A stretch of DNA of 64,000 nucleotides from Sipunculus nudus. Lineage: Eukaryota; Annelida; Sipuncula; Golfingiida; Sipunculidae. Position numbers and translations under genes: made by a program. The number at the start of each line of letters is the position of its first letter. Positions within the stretch are counted from its first letter, which is position 1. This document shows positions 38,601-50,824 of the stretch, in pieces. Location: the NCBI GenBank assembly GCA_026874595.1, contig CM049312.1:51773429-51837428 (forward strand), read 5' to 3'. A model generated the notes under the pieces. It was not told the origin of the DNA and made no database searches. It saw only the letters and a list, made by a program, of their open reading frames with translations.

Positions 38601-39085
38601 ATTTTTCATGGACCTCTCAGTGTGTCAAGAATTAAGATTCTAAGTCCAGTCTTTATGATTTGTGCCTTGTTAACAGATGTTCACATTTTTAAAGGTCTCA
38701 AAAATAGAGAAAAAAATTCGTAAAAATCGAAAAATACAGGTGGCGCCACCAGTCTGCAGGAAGTGATGTAACATCTCATGATCAATATGTATGCCAAAAA
38801 TCATGACCATCAGTCAAGTAGTTAATGAGATATTGAAGTTTTTGTATGCAATTTTTGACTTTTCTGGGGGGTACTTTGGGCCACATAGCTCGAAGGATAT
38901 GGGTAACAGAGACCTAATTTCTGGTTTCCAAGGAGATTTTTTATGGACCTCTCAGAATCCCAAGTTACAAGGTTCTAGGTCCAGTGGTTACGATTTGTGC
39001 CTGGTTAACGGACGGATAGACGGACAGACGGACGACGGACAAAGAGTGATCGCTATAGCTCAGATGACTTTCAGTCAGCTGAGCT
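35680..39085 (-). mobile_element. Complete reverse AGCTCAGCTGACT-family element, 3.4 kb
   Basis: The low-coordinate end is CAAGTGACCCATGGGTC and the high-coordinate end is GATGACTTTCAGTCAGCTGA followed by GCT, the inverse of the family's two termini. The flanks read TTAA and AATA, so on the element's strand it sits between T residues. It holds about three ~270-bp units with CAGGTGGCGCCACCATTTT (36000-37000) and then about six ~320-bp units (37041-39000). Next to the left end lies a (GGAC)n run. This is the longest complete copy. It has no coding frame. Confidence 0.65.
37041..39000 (-). repeat. Tandem array of ~320-bp units
   Basis: About six head-to-tail units, each with GGTAACAGAGACCTAATTTC, GATTCTAGGTCCAGT, ACAGGTGGCGCCACCAGTCT and CTCATGATCAATATGTATGC or similar. 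They are the inverse of the units at 220-1231. Array length differs between copies of the parent element. Confidence 0.8.
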
Positions 39086-39404
39086 AATAAAAATTATATT
39101 TGGGACAATATTTGTAATTTTTTTTAATAAATAGTTAAACTCTTATATTATATGTTCTGCTTATAAGTTATATGGCCAAGTCAAAATCTGTGTGACAATA
39201 GTACTCCATTTGTTAATAAAAAAATGAAATCAATCCTCTTCCCTGTCTCCAAAGGTACTATCAAAAGCATACATAAGCTAAACAACAACAACTCATAATA
39301 CAGTTATATTTATTACCACACAAAACCAGCATGTGCCTCATTTCTAAATAATATTTTTTTTTATCATGTATAACAGCTGAGCGTTGTGACCCATAGGTCC
39401 CTTG

Positions 39405-40260
39405 TTTTGTCATTTTTTTCCCTGCTTAACAGATACTCATATGGAAAATGTCTAAGTGTTCACCTTTCCAAGGGATTCGGCATGTGTTTGCCTGTCTGAG
39501 ACGGGCGGAAAGAGTTATATAACCCCTCATTAGGGTTGTGGTCAGGGCTGGGGCAGGAGCCACATGCAGTACTAAAGCAGACTGACATTGGAATAATTTC
39601 TTCACAAAGGGCAGAGAGGAGAACCAGCATTAGTTGGAAAATCAAGAAAAAAGATAGTTGGTATATTTAAGCATGACCTGGCTAGCCTGTAGAACCAAAA
39701 GGATTTATATGCTGATAATTGTCCCAGAAGGTGCTTGAATGACACATTTTGTTAAGTGGACCAGTTAATTGGGGGGGGGGGGGGGGGGGGGGGTGGTAGA
39801 CCTGGAATATGAAATCAGGTTTGCAATTGTCTTGTTCTAAGATGCTTAATTCTGTTTTTTTTTTGCTGCTCATTTTTCCAAAACAAGGTTTGCAGCTTTA
39901 GAAATGTTAATATAAAATTAAATCTTGGGATGTATTCTCTCAGCAGCAGCTACACTTGGTATTCCGGTATTTTAGAGTTTTCTCCACTAAACAGTGGAAT
40001 ATCATTGATAGCTATTTCATACATATTTTGTTCCTTAATTACAATCTGTGTACAACTATTTCTCTGGTGCATCTGTATTGGTTTATTCACTCTCTTTCTC
40101 TCTCTCTCTCTCTTTTTCTCTCTCACACACACCACATTTCACAGCAGTGAAACACTGGGCTATTCTACCTTGAATATCATTGATAGCTATTTCATACATA
40201 TTTTGTTCCTTAATTACAATCTGTGTACAACTATTTCTCTGGTGCATCTGTATTGTTCTA

Positions 40261-40301
<41 letters not shown>

Positions 40302-41329
40302 AAACACACCACATTTCACAGCAGCTGTTAAAAGGGAACAAATGCTATGATACAAAGTTTAACAGTATGCCCCAAATCATTCACAACAGCTGGGGATTGT
40401 TAAACAAAATGGAGTTCAGTACATAGGTAATTTAATAGGTGAAGAAACCATTTCCCTGACCAGTGTGTACACCATCCAGGTGCTTGATGGTTGGTACATT
40501 CCTACCGTTGAGGAAAAACGTCAGAGGTTTATGTGAGCCAAGATTAGGGCTGTCAGAAATGGTTGGTTTATTATAACTGTTGAAGAGGCATTTAAAGTTT
40601 ACAGTTTCATATTTAGGTCCTGATTATGTGAACTGGAATTGTGATTGCATTTGTGTATTAATTATGATATATCCAGCAGGTCATTTTTAAGTAGCCGTCT
40701 CCCTAATCAAAACAACATGTTGTAATGGAAGGAAATCTTGAGGGTTTATAAAAGACACACACTGAAAATGCACGGATAAAACAGAGCAAGCATGGTTGGA
40801 AGAACGTCTCACTGTAATGATGTATTACATTTCTAGTTTGACAGCTGGTCATATCTCCTCCAAAGGCCCAACTAGTATTCAGCAAATATTTTCTTTCATC
40901 ACAGATAACTTAATAGTCTCTAAATCTTAGATAAGAGGGAAATCTTACTAGAACTCCATGAAGAATGTCAAACTAGTCATCGGTCACTTGTTGCACCAAG
41001 TGTCTGCCAAGTGGAGAGGTAAAATGTTTTTCCATCGAACATGGTTGGTTTGTCTGTTGCAGCTTTACTCAAAGTTGTGAACGGATTTGAAATTTATGGA
41101 GGTTTGGGACATCCAGGAAACAATCCTTTAAATTTTGAGGTTCGCTGGATCAGCACCATATGTATTCAGTGTAAATGACTCTTTTTCCATTGTGGGGCTA
41201 TTCATGAGTATTAGGAGCTGGCTTTGATCTGGAGGTCCCCTGTGAACCATGATGGTGAGCTGGGACATTATGAAGCTGATAGGAAGGTGGAAGTACTCTT
41301 GTAGGTTCAGACTATAGTATTAAGTTTTA
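39405..41329. other. Intergenic: unique sequence and a tandem duplication
   Basis: Positions 39998-40146 and 40175-40323 are two copies of a ~150-bp segment (CATTGATAGCTATTTCATAC, (CT)n, CACACCACATTTCACAGCAG). A G run lies at 39771-39793. Positions 40350-41329 look unique with no gene recognised. Confidence 0.6.
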
Positions 41330-42127
41330 TGCTCAGCTGACTGTAAGTCAACTGAGGTATAGGAATGGCCCTTTGTCAGTCCGGGCGTCTGTTAGCAGGG
41401 CACTAATCATAACTGCTAGTCCTAGAAAAATTCTAAGTTAATATCCAGGGAGGTCAATAAAAAATCTCCTTGGAAACTTGAAATTAGGTCACTGCGACGT
41501 ATATACTCCGAGTTATGGGGCTTGAAAGTATCCCCCAGAATAATAAAAAATTTGATACAAAACCTTCAATATCCTGATAATGAATGCATGGATTGTCAGG
41601 TATCTTGCCTTGAATATTGACCGTTCACTAGTTTTGTCAGTTCCCGAAAAGTGATGGCGCCACCTGTATGTTTGTTATTTTAACAAATATTTTTCTATTC
41701 TTTTACTATTAAATGACAACAGTCGTGTCAGTTTCTCAGCTTTGACGGCAAAAAGCATCCCAAAACCTGGTGTGTTTATTGATCACAAGTGGATGCCCAA
41801 TAGTAATCACCCTGTCTGTCTGTATGTCTATCTGTCCATCCTCACAAATTGTCTCCAGATGATAACTTCAGGTTGGATTGACACATGGATTTCAAACTAG
41901 ACTTTAATATGGCCCACCACTAAAGCAAGAACCTGTATGATTATTGGGTCAAAGGTCAAGGTCACAGGACTCATTTATTTAAAAAGATTATGGCTGCATT
42001 TAAGCCAAGCTTTTCATCCCAAACTTTTCATCTTGCACATTTATCTGACTTGCCAGTATTGGGAGAGCATAAATGAATTTGGGGTCGCAAGGTCAAAGGT
42101 CAATGTCACAGGGGCCATCTGTTCACA

Positions 42128-44417
42128 CAGCGGCGTACCTAGCTTCATTGCCGCCCGGGGCGGTCTTCGAAATTGCCGTCCCTCTCACAAAACATTACAA
42201 AACCGGATAACATATTGAAACATATCGTGTCAAATGTCCTTGTTACAGCCTTGTATTTGACAACAACGCATTATATTGATGAATTCATTGGCAGGGAATT
42301 CTTCCGCCACATAATAAAGAGCAGACATATCTTTGCTAATGTAAATCAAAAGATCGTTTGAAGCTCAAATGAGTATATTTCATTATGAAGTGAACAGAAA
42401 GGAATAAAACGAATAAATTAAAATTATAAACAGATACACTGCAGGATACACATATAATGTGGGAAATTGATCTTTCATCATTCATGTAAACACGATTCAT
42501 GATTACTTTATACTCAACTTGGGAAAAAATTTTATTTCGTGTTATTCCATTCTCAACGCATACGAATATCTTATCACATCTATAATTCCACCTCTTGTTG
42601 TCGTATATGACAGCAGGTACACCTAATAGAGCTATTGAGATATGCATGCCTCTGCTGCATGCAAGGCACTTTAGTCTTTACTAAAAAAAAGCCTAATTCA
42701 TGAGTAAAGCCTATATATGTGGGCAGGGCATGATTAATATTTTCACATAAAAAAATCCAATGTTTGGACAAACTGACTTTGTTTAATCCAAATATCCTCA
42801 AAGTTAAAAGCATACTTTAATTTAAGGCTACGTCAAAATTATTTTTGAATTATAGTGATTATCCACTTTGCGAGGTTTTATTTATGAATTTATGACTATT
42901 TGTTATTCAAAAAAGTATCTAAATAAATTTCAAGTTATGATATAATTTAAATATATATTATAATTTAATTTCAAATGATTTGTCACAATATACAACAACT
43001 GTCTGTAGGTAGTGGACCATTAAACTGTTAATAACAGAATTAACAGTCCAGGTAAATTTATCTTTAATTTAAGTTTTGAGCTCTAAAATTCAAAACTGAT
43101 ACTACATTCGTATTTTGAAAATGTGGCTAAGCAGCCAGGGGGGTTCTTCCCGCCAGACAGTTATAATAGAATTATATCTTAAAGTTAAAATAATTCCTAC
43201 ATAGGTCTGGGTGTTTATTATTTTTATCCATGTTACATAAAAGATCATGCAGGTCATATTGGTTAATCAAAAGACACAGGCATTTAGGTAGTACTCATTA
43301 TATACACGATAATGTAAACGTGTGTATTTTAACGAGACTGATGTTAGAGTATGAAGAACCATGGAAAAAGGGCTGTTCAGGTTGTTTCAGGCTGTTTAAA
43401 TATCCTGGAACTTCAGGAATTCAAGGGTTCAAGAACGGAAATTCTTAAAACTTTCCAAGGAAAGAGCAACACAATTTGTCAAAATATTTTTCGCACGATG
43501 TGTACGACAGACACCCCACCCCCACCACCGGGGGCCATTGGTCTTCTGGCGGGGTTTTTCCCTGGTGATTATCAGGTGCTGCTAGGGATTTCTGTAAACG
43601 ACAACCGTCCTTAAATGCTGACTTTTTGCGTGACTGGTCAGTTAATCGATGGCGTTCTGACATTGCAAGACCACATATATCTAACAAAGATAGAGATCGT
43701 CCGTAAATAATTTGGTTGGTTTCACTGCCCAGTATTTAATCCCTGAAATTCTTGAAGAGGGACAAAAAGGCCAAATTTGAACTTTTTGAGGAACTCCTTA
43801 TGCCACTGATTATACTTAATCCCAGAAATGATGCCCCCATAAATGTACAATTCGTTCGCTAATCATTCTGTACTATAGGTCCCACAGTCCAGTTTATAAT
43901 CCCTGGAATACTTGAGCATAGGCCAAAAAGGCCAGATTTTATTTTTTTAGGAATTCCTTGTGCCATTCATTATACTAATTCACTGAAATGCCGCCCCAAA
44001 AATGTACAAATAGTTCGCTAATCACTTGGTAGGTTCCATTGTCCGGTTTATAATCCCTGGAATACTTGAACATGGGACAAAAAAGGCCAAATTTTTATTT
44101 TTTAGGAATTCCTTGTGCCACTCATTATAGTAATGCCGCCCCCAAAAATGTACAAATCGTTCGCTAATCATTTCATTTGGTAGGTTCCATTGTCCAGTTT
44201 ATAATCCCTGGAATACCTGAGGAACACCTTATGCCACTGATTATACTAATTCACTGAAATGCCCCCCCCCCCCCAGTTTGTAAATCGTTCGCTAATCATT
44301 TTGTATACCACTGCCCAGTTGATAATCTCTAAAATACTTGAAATGTGACAAAAAAAGGCCAAATTTTTATTTTATAGGAATTCCTTTGACTGCCGCCCCC
44401 ACTTAGGTACGCCACTG
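42128..44417. mobile_element. hAT-like non-autonomous element, 2.3 kb
   Basis: The ends are CAGCGGCGTACCTAG and TTAGGTACGCCACTG, inverted repeats matching at 13 of 14 terminal bases. They are flanked by TGTTCACA and TTTTCACA, an 8-bp duplication with one mismatch. Joining the flanks restores ATCTGTTCACAAATTAGTTTCC, like the intact related repeat at 33523. CAG...CTG ends with 8-bp duplications fit the hAT superfamily. No transposase frame; the right half (about 43710-44370) has four to five ~180-bp tandem units with TCGTTCGCTAATCATT. Confidence 0.8.
43710..44370 (+). repeat. ~180-bp tandem units inside the hAT-like element
   Basis: Four to five units share TTATAATCCCTGGAATACTTG, written here as TATAATCCCTGGAATACTTG, AAAAAGGCCAAATTT, GAATTCCTTGTGCCA and TGTACAAATCGTTCGC. 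They lie in the right half of the element at 42128-44417. Confidence 0.7.
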
Positions 44418-46224
44418 TTTTCACAAATTAGTTTCCAGATGATAACTCCAGTTTAGTTTGACATATTGGTTTCAAACTTAACTTATATATAGCTCGCTAC
44501 TAAATTAAGAATTGTGTCAATTTTAGCGTCCAGCGGTCAAAGGTCAAGGTCACAGGACCCATTTCTTTAAAAAGAATGTATATGCATTTCAAGCCAAACT
44601 TTTCATCACAAACCTTGAAAAGTTTGGATCACAAACCTTGGATGATAATTCTGCTTTGGATAGACAGATTGTGCTCAAACTTGATTTATTAAGGACCCAC
44701 CACATAAGTAAATTCATTTTGATTTTCAGGGTCAAGAGATCAAAGTTGAAGGTAACAGGAGCCACATTTTTAAAAAGATTGTGGATGCACAGTAAATCAA
44801 ACTTTTCAATCCAAACTTTCCACCTTTACACATGGTTTACTTGCCCAAAGTGAAGAAATCTGTAGATTTTGAGGTTACCAGGTCAGAGGTCAAGGTCACT
44901 TTTTTAAATGCTGCAAGTTCAAGGATAATAAGTTCTAAGATTTTTTGGTCACAAGGAATTTGATATATCAGCCTGAAATTGGGCATATATATACATATCG
45001 AATAGCTTTGTCGTATACAAGACTGGTGGTGCCACTTACAATAATTTTTGCACAGTGTGTGTGTCCCTGCTTATTTTCAGGAGAAATTGGGCATATGTAT
45101 ATATCTCTGATAGCTTTGTTGTATACATGACTGGTGGTGCCAGCTACAATCATTTTTGTATTGTGTGCACCCATGCCAGAATTTCAGCTGTGATGTTTGT
45201 GTAATTTTCACAGCATGTGCACATAAGGATTTAATCTGTTAAAATCTGAAATTTGAAAATAAAAGCTGCAAAATTAGGCTAGTTATTGATTTTTTTGGAG
45301 GCTCTTGTTGTATTCCCTTACATTGTCAAGCAGTCCACTTTGTCACTGTATGTCATTCAGTGCAGCTATCTGTGCTTTCCAGGCTGTTGGCATAATGTTA
45401 TGCAATCCCATCACTAGGGCAAGCCCTCTTTCCACTGAGTTGAGCTTGATCAGGCTGTCTGCAGGTAATGCCACAGGGAGCCTTTTTCTCTCTCTCCCCC
45501 CCCCCCCCCCCACCCCATTCTGTTGACAGACCTGTACTATGAACTAGATGAATCTTATAATTAACATTTTTTTCTGCAACAGGCAGTAACAACGGAGACC
45601 ACTCCCCTCATCGAACCCTTCAATACACAGGACTAATAAACAAGATGAATCTTATAATTTTAATGTTAAATAAATTCTTTTGATGAGACTTGGACAATTT
45701 TGATTTTTTTAAAGAAAAACATTTCAGGAATTTAATCCTAATATTCAAATGTGATGAAATATTGGGATCTAATGTAAGTGCTAACTGACAAGATTTAAGA
45801 AGATATAAATACTTTGTAGCATTTCATTCATATCTCTTAAAGTTGGCGGGGCCTAGGTGTGAATAACACTGTTAACTTAGGATTAAAATTAGGAATATTG
45901 GTCAAACTTTGTGGGATTAGTTTTTAACTCATATGGCCATATATTTAACTTTTGAAAACTTAATTACCTTCACACATTATTTGTTTATGAAATGTTACTT
46001 TTATATAACACTTACCGTAGGCCTATTTGTTCCCTTGGTGCATCACTAAATGGTTTACCTCATGTCCATTATTCTATAATTTACAGAGTTTCATTTTAGC
46101 AGGACCATTTTCTCATAGCTTTTCTAATGATAATATACATGAAAAACCAAAAGAAATAAAAATATCTTGCAGTTTATAATATTTTCCAAAATTCAGCTGA
46201 GCGATGTGACCCATGGGTCCCTTG

Positions 46225-46887
46225 TTATAGTATATATTTATCCCCTTTTCATAAGAGTGATTCTCTATATTGGCCCCCATATTTGGTGAAAAAATATTGT
46301 TTCTCAAGTTGATAGATGTTCCACAGTCGCTTGCCAAGTGTCAGTATATGCTGCTGAAGATGGGGAAACTATACATAAAGGAAAGGGATTAATTGTCTGG
46401 CGATACTATGTCTTGGAATACAATGGTACCTGCGGTGCCAAAAATATCTAGTTCTCACCTGAATTAAATTCTCGTTAAACCCTATGCAGATTTAATGAGA
46501 TCAGAGGTTTCAAGACATACGAGCGTATTTTGACCCCTTGTGGTGCTCTTGTTCACATTGACTGGATGGATGGCTTTCAAATTTTCCAAGAGTTATTAAA
46601 TTCTATAACTAACAGGTCAGGTTTCATATACACATACGTGATGATGTTGCCGATTTTATTCTTTGTTCAGGATTTAATATTTCCCTCGAAATGGCTTCTT
46701 GCCATATTTATTTTATTTAATATGGCCGGGGAGACGGGGGTTATCGTTAGAGAGAATATGTGCGTTTTACTTTGCTCTCCGATTACAGGAATTCGTAAGC
46801 TAGACTCTTTGTTTATGCCAATAAGTAAAGTGTGATTCCTGACGTACAGCTTCGGAAGCAGTGCAGGGTGATTAATTCAAATAATCC

Positions 46888-46890
<3 letters not shown>
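46225..46890. other. Intergenic: Helitron tail and related fragments
   Basis: Positions 46360-46452 carry a Helitron 3' end: a hairpin-like GGTACCTGCGGTGCC, then CTAG and T. A fragment like the ~115-bp units of 6820-7240 follows (46455-46540). The frame at 46530-46835 has hydrophobic stretches but no recognised product. Confidence 0.5.
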
Positions 46891-46936
<46 letters not shown>

Positions 46937-46940
46937 TATC
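46885..46940. repeat. (ATT)n microsatellite
   Basis: A run of about 16 ATT units followed by interrupted ATC/ATT units. A second, shorter (ATT)n occurs at 47631-47662. Confidence 0.95.
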
Positions 46941-47630
46941 ATTATCATTATTTATCATTATTATTATCATCATTATTGCTGTTTCCCTATACGGTAGCAG
47001 AAAAATCTTGTTTGGGCATTTAATCATACTTTGCCAATCTTTTCTAACTAACATATGGGAAATGGACGAAGTATTATTTTGTACTGGGTTATCAGCTTTG
47101 TTGTGAATGACTTTACATTGAATCGGTCAATTTTGGATGAATAAATGGGCAAATTTCTTAAGAAACGATGGACAGCTCTAAATGTATGGATAACTGGTGG
47201 CGGCACCTACGATGCGTTAGCTGTCACCAATACCTACAAAACTATGCCAATAATACCTCACATACACACAACTATGATCAACATTTTCTTTTAAATGTAG
47301 ATCAGAGGATGATGTCTATTTAAAGTTTGATGACCACATTTACTGGTAGAGAAACGTTGACCTTATATAATTCCATATTTGGTGAAAGTCAGGTAAAATA
47401 CTGGGTAATTCAAGAAAAGGTAGATATATTGGTGATCTTGGGCAAATTTATCTGGTAAGGAAGACGCTACCTACAATTATTTGTCTGTTTTGCGTAGTTT
47501 ACCGCTCCTTGCGGTGTGTCTGAGCCTTGTGTTCCACAGATAGCGTTATCCGTTGAACAATACTTGTCGCGCCACCTATATAGCATGTCACTGGTTCAAT
47601 CAACTACGGCATATCCTATGTTTTCCTAAG

Positions 47631-47665
<35 letters not shown>

Positions 47666-50600
47666 ATACGGACAAACATACTCCCTGACAGGGCACAAAG
47701 CATTTACATGGGCAGAGGACACACGTTAACATTCGTCGGACACGGGTAAACATGATCACAAACACAGGACAAAAACATGACACAAGTCAACACATTCAGG
47801 GACAGAGTGAACAAACACTTTCACACGAGAGGGCACAGATAAACACTTACGGTAACCCACATACGTCAGAGCGTACTTTTTTGCACACGCCCAGCGGGGC
47901 AGATATGACGCACACCTGGAGCAATGTTTTAACCTCGCGAATGAAGTGCAGATGTGAACATTTGTATAGAGGAAAGGGTTGTTAATATTTGGTGCCCTCA
48001 TAATTTACATAGCTTCTGTTATCGTTTTGTGCAGTTTTGATGTAGGCCAGCTGGTTTATCTATCTGTTTATATCATGCAATGGATTTAAAGTTTTGTATG
48101 TACCCTCAGAATTGTGCAACCGCACACCACCCTCACAACCCGACACAGCTGTAAATGACAACATAGAATGCCGCAAGGTATAGCTGATGAGAAAAGGCTA
48201 TTTGTCCATATTTTAAACAATAGCGCCTGCAGGAGAGATATGTAACGTTACGGGCAGTAGGAATGATTCCCGGGACCCGTATGCCTAGAAAAACTGCGCG
48301 CGTATACACTTGTAGGGACGGGATGCGGATATGAATTGTGGATGCGTTTTCTTGTTTGTCCATATATACGTTTGTGCGGTTTAGGTCTTTCACCTCTTCA
48401 AAATTGCCCCTAGCACATCGATTTTACAATTTATAAACCATCATGACAATTAAGTTTCAATTTCTTTTGCTTACAGAGTGGTTAAACATTAAAAACAAGA
48501 AAACGCCGGTGTTGGATGCACGGTATTAATAAAGGAAGACACGAGTAAGGGGTATACAGAATTGCATTTTGATGGAGATAAAATTTTAAGTCTTATCAAA
48601 TCAAATTGATGAAATGAAACCGATGCTTGAATAATACACGTGCTTTCCCGTAAAATGACATCAGCTGCAGAGAAAAGTGCGCCGATGTCATCAAATACGG
48701 ATCAGAACTCGCTTGTGCGTTCCGAATGCATTTAGTACCTACCGCTTCATGATCCGGTTGCCAAAAGCGCGGCCGCACTCCTCACCGCACAGACTTTCTG
48801 ATTTATTTGTGCAGTTTTTGATCAGCATCCGTACAAGTGGAAACGAAGATTTATCAGGGGAAACCAGTGTAGAATGCATGAAACTGGACTATCCTCCCTC
48901 CCCCCCCCCCCCCCCGTCCACTCACCAAAGCTTGTTCGTATATGAAACCCACGATTTGAACGAGAATTAACAGTGAAGATGGTCAAATTAGACAGTTTAA
49001 TGGCTGTGTAAATCTAATCAGGCAGATAGCGAACATTATCAAAAGCCTACAAATACATCTACAGGTTACAACATCGCAAGCCGAAGCCGTGAGCCAAGCA
49101 CACCGACCAGACCAAGGTGCAACTAGTGTGTCCAAATGTTAGAGACATACAACAACGCAAGCTGTGATTTTTTGTTGTTTTAATCAATGGTTAAATAGAA
49201 CAACCTATTCTGCGTGCCATGACATACACATATCGGTTTAGCACGCGATCACAACAGAGTTGTGTCTGCCCCTCGCTATCCACCCTCGGGCCAGTGATAT
49301 CCAGTCTCGGTCTAGTGATGAAATGTCAGGAGTCCGTGAGCTACTCCAATCAAATCTCTCCATGGTTTTCGTATTGCGTGTGTGCATATATTCCTAAAAT
49401 TGGTGGGTCGGGCCGGCCAGACACATCTCTCGTATTTTGTAGATGCTTTGTGCACGTTATCTACATGTCTCTGTGTTTACATATTTACATATCTACAAAA
49501 TATCACTCCTCAGTCGTGCTGGTGAATACTCTAACAGGGTCAAGAGAAAGATATAAAAGTACATGTATTAATACAAACAACAAAACGTGTAAATCCTATT
49601 GCTTCAACTGTCCTGAAATTTACAACACTTACGTCCATAGCAGAAAGTGGAATAAAACACGACAGCACGGTAAACTGGACAAGTCAACTGCGTGTAATGA
49701 AACCATTCAAACTGGATGAATTATACATTAATACTCTCCCATAGTGTCGAAAGTCCAGGCTTCACTGCTGCGTTACTACACGTCATGATGCCAAAATAAT
49801 AAAGCTTGCAAAGAGAAATCTAATGACAACATGAGATGTGCGTAGTCTCTTCTACGGCAGGACGGTCAGCAGTGGTTGTGTATTCTAACTATAGCTGAAG
49901 AGGGTTCACACCAACGCTAAAAGGCACCACATACTTAAAGTTAACAGCTGCTATTGCAAAACGTGCTTCATTCCCCGATATCCAATGGTGTATGTCCAGA
50001 TGCCCGAGTGATAGATCCGTCATTGTGATGAGGTAAGTCATAACGGTTTGGTTGACATGTAATGTTAATTAATATTCTGTTAATGCGTCATTGGCTGATA
50101 TCATTAATGCTAGCTAACTCCAGCTGTTGCATATATTTGTTTGGATTTGCATATTCAATCCTGTTTCACCTTCATTGGGTCTTCAGATACTGCAGCTGAA
50201 ACAAGTGGAAATGACAGTTTGTCACAAACAAGCAAGTGTTCTGGCCAGCCAATTACAACACTACACAGTCCCTGTATAGCGACAGGGCATGCAAAAGATT
50301 ATACAGACAAGGCTTTCATAAACAACAGCGCACATGCGTACGAGAAAGTCCCTATATTGATAGTTAAATAAATTTCAGAAGACAACACTATACCCCCGGA
50401 CCCCTTTTACGTTTTGACAGGACTAAAGCTGTACGTTTAGAATAAAACGCTACATTTAGGTAAATAAAAACATTTGTTTTCATTAACCCCAAATGGCTAG
50501 ACCCCCCTGAAAATGCTTTATCGATTGAAGTGTTAGGGGTAGTAGAATATTTAATACACACGTTTAGAGCCCGTGTATTACTTCTTTTATACATCCGTGT

Positions 50601-50820
50601 ATTCCGTGAATTGCTTTTTTTTAAAGGGACAACATTTCCCGGTTCACTCATATACTCGTCTTTGCACGAGACCATTACCGTGCACGGTGCTGTTACTTGT
50701 AAACATTCCCCCTCATGTTATTTTAGATTATATCTGATCTACTTGTTACCATGCTCAACAGACTACCGTTTTAAAAGCACCTGTAATGTGAGTTGCTCTA
50801 CCGGCCACCTTGTTCTTTAA
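46941..50820. other. Intergenic, largely unique sequence
   Basis: Positions 47160-47600 hold degraded Helitron-interior sequence (AGAGGATGATGTCTATTTAA). After 47660 the main repeat families are absent and CpG is more frequent. I searched the open frames, including the 166-codon one at 49219-49719, and recognise no product. It may contain undetected short exons or non-coding RNA. Confidence 0.45.
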
Positions 50821-50824
50821 ACCC

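Larger units (their letters stand above)
33168..39404 (+). mobile_element. Composite AGCTCAGCTGACT-family element with nested copy
   Basis: The left end starts at 33168 (AGCTCAGCTGACTGAAAGTC) and a matching right end, GACCCATAGGTCCCTTG, stops at 39404. Inside are a Helitron-type start (TATCCCCAGACAAAGTCGGG at about 33411) with GGTCAAAGGTCA tracts, two family bodies (33715-34120 and 34240-34790), and a complete reverse copy at 35680-39085. Pairing of the outer ends is inferred from order and orientation. Confidence 0.5.
41330..46224 (+). mobile_element. Composite AGCTCAGCTGACT-family element split by a hAT-like insert
   Basis: The left end GCTCAGCTGACTGTAAGTC lies at 41330 and the right end GACCCATGGGTCCCTTG stops at 46224. 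Between them are one ~320-bp unit, stretches with GGTCAAAGGTCAAGGTCACA (41946, 42090, 44534 and 44880), the insert 42128-44417, second-family fragments (44990-45180) and a family tail (45195-45300). Pairing of the outer ends is inferred. Confidence 0.45.

Noticed and set aside
46530-46835. 101-codon frame with hydrophobic stretches
   Set aside because: It begins in a repeat fragment and no membrane-protein family is recognised.
49219-49719. 166-codon frame in unique sequence
   Set aside because: No recognisable motif or family, composition is Cys/Ser-rich without pattern, and no splice context supports it. It is kept only as unassigned sequence.
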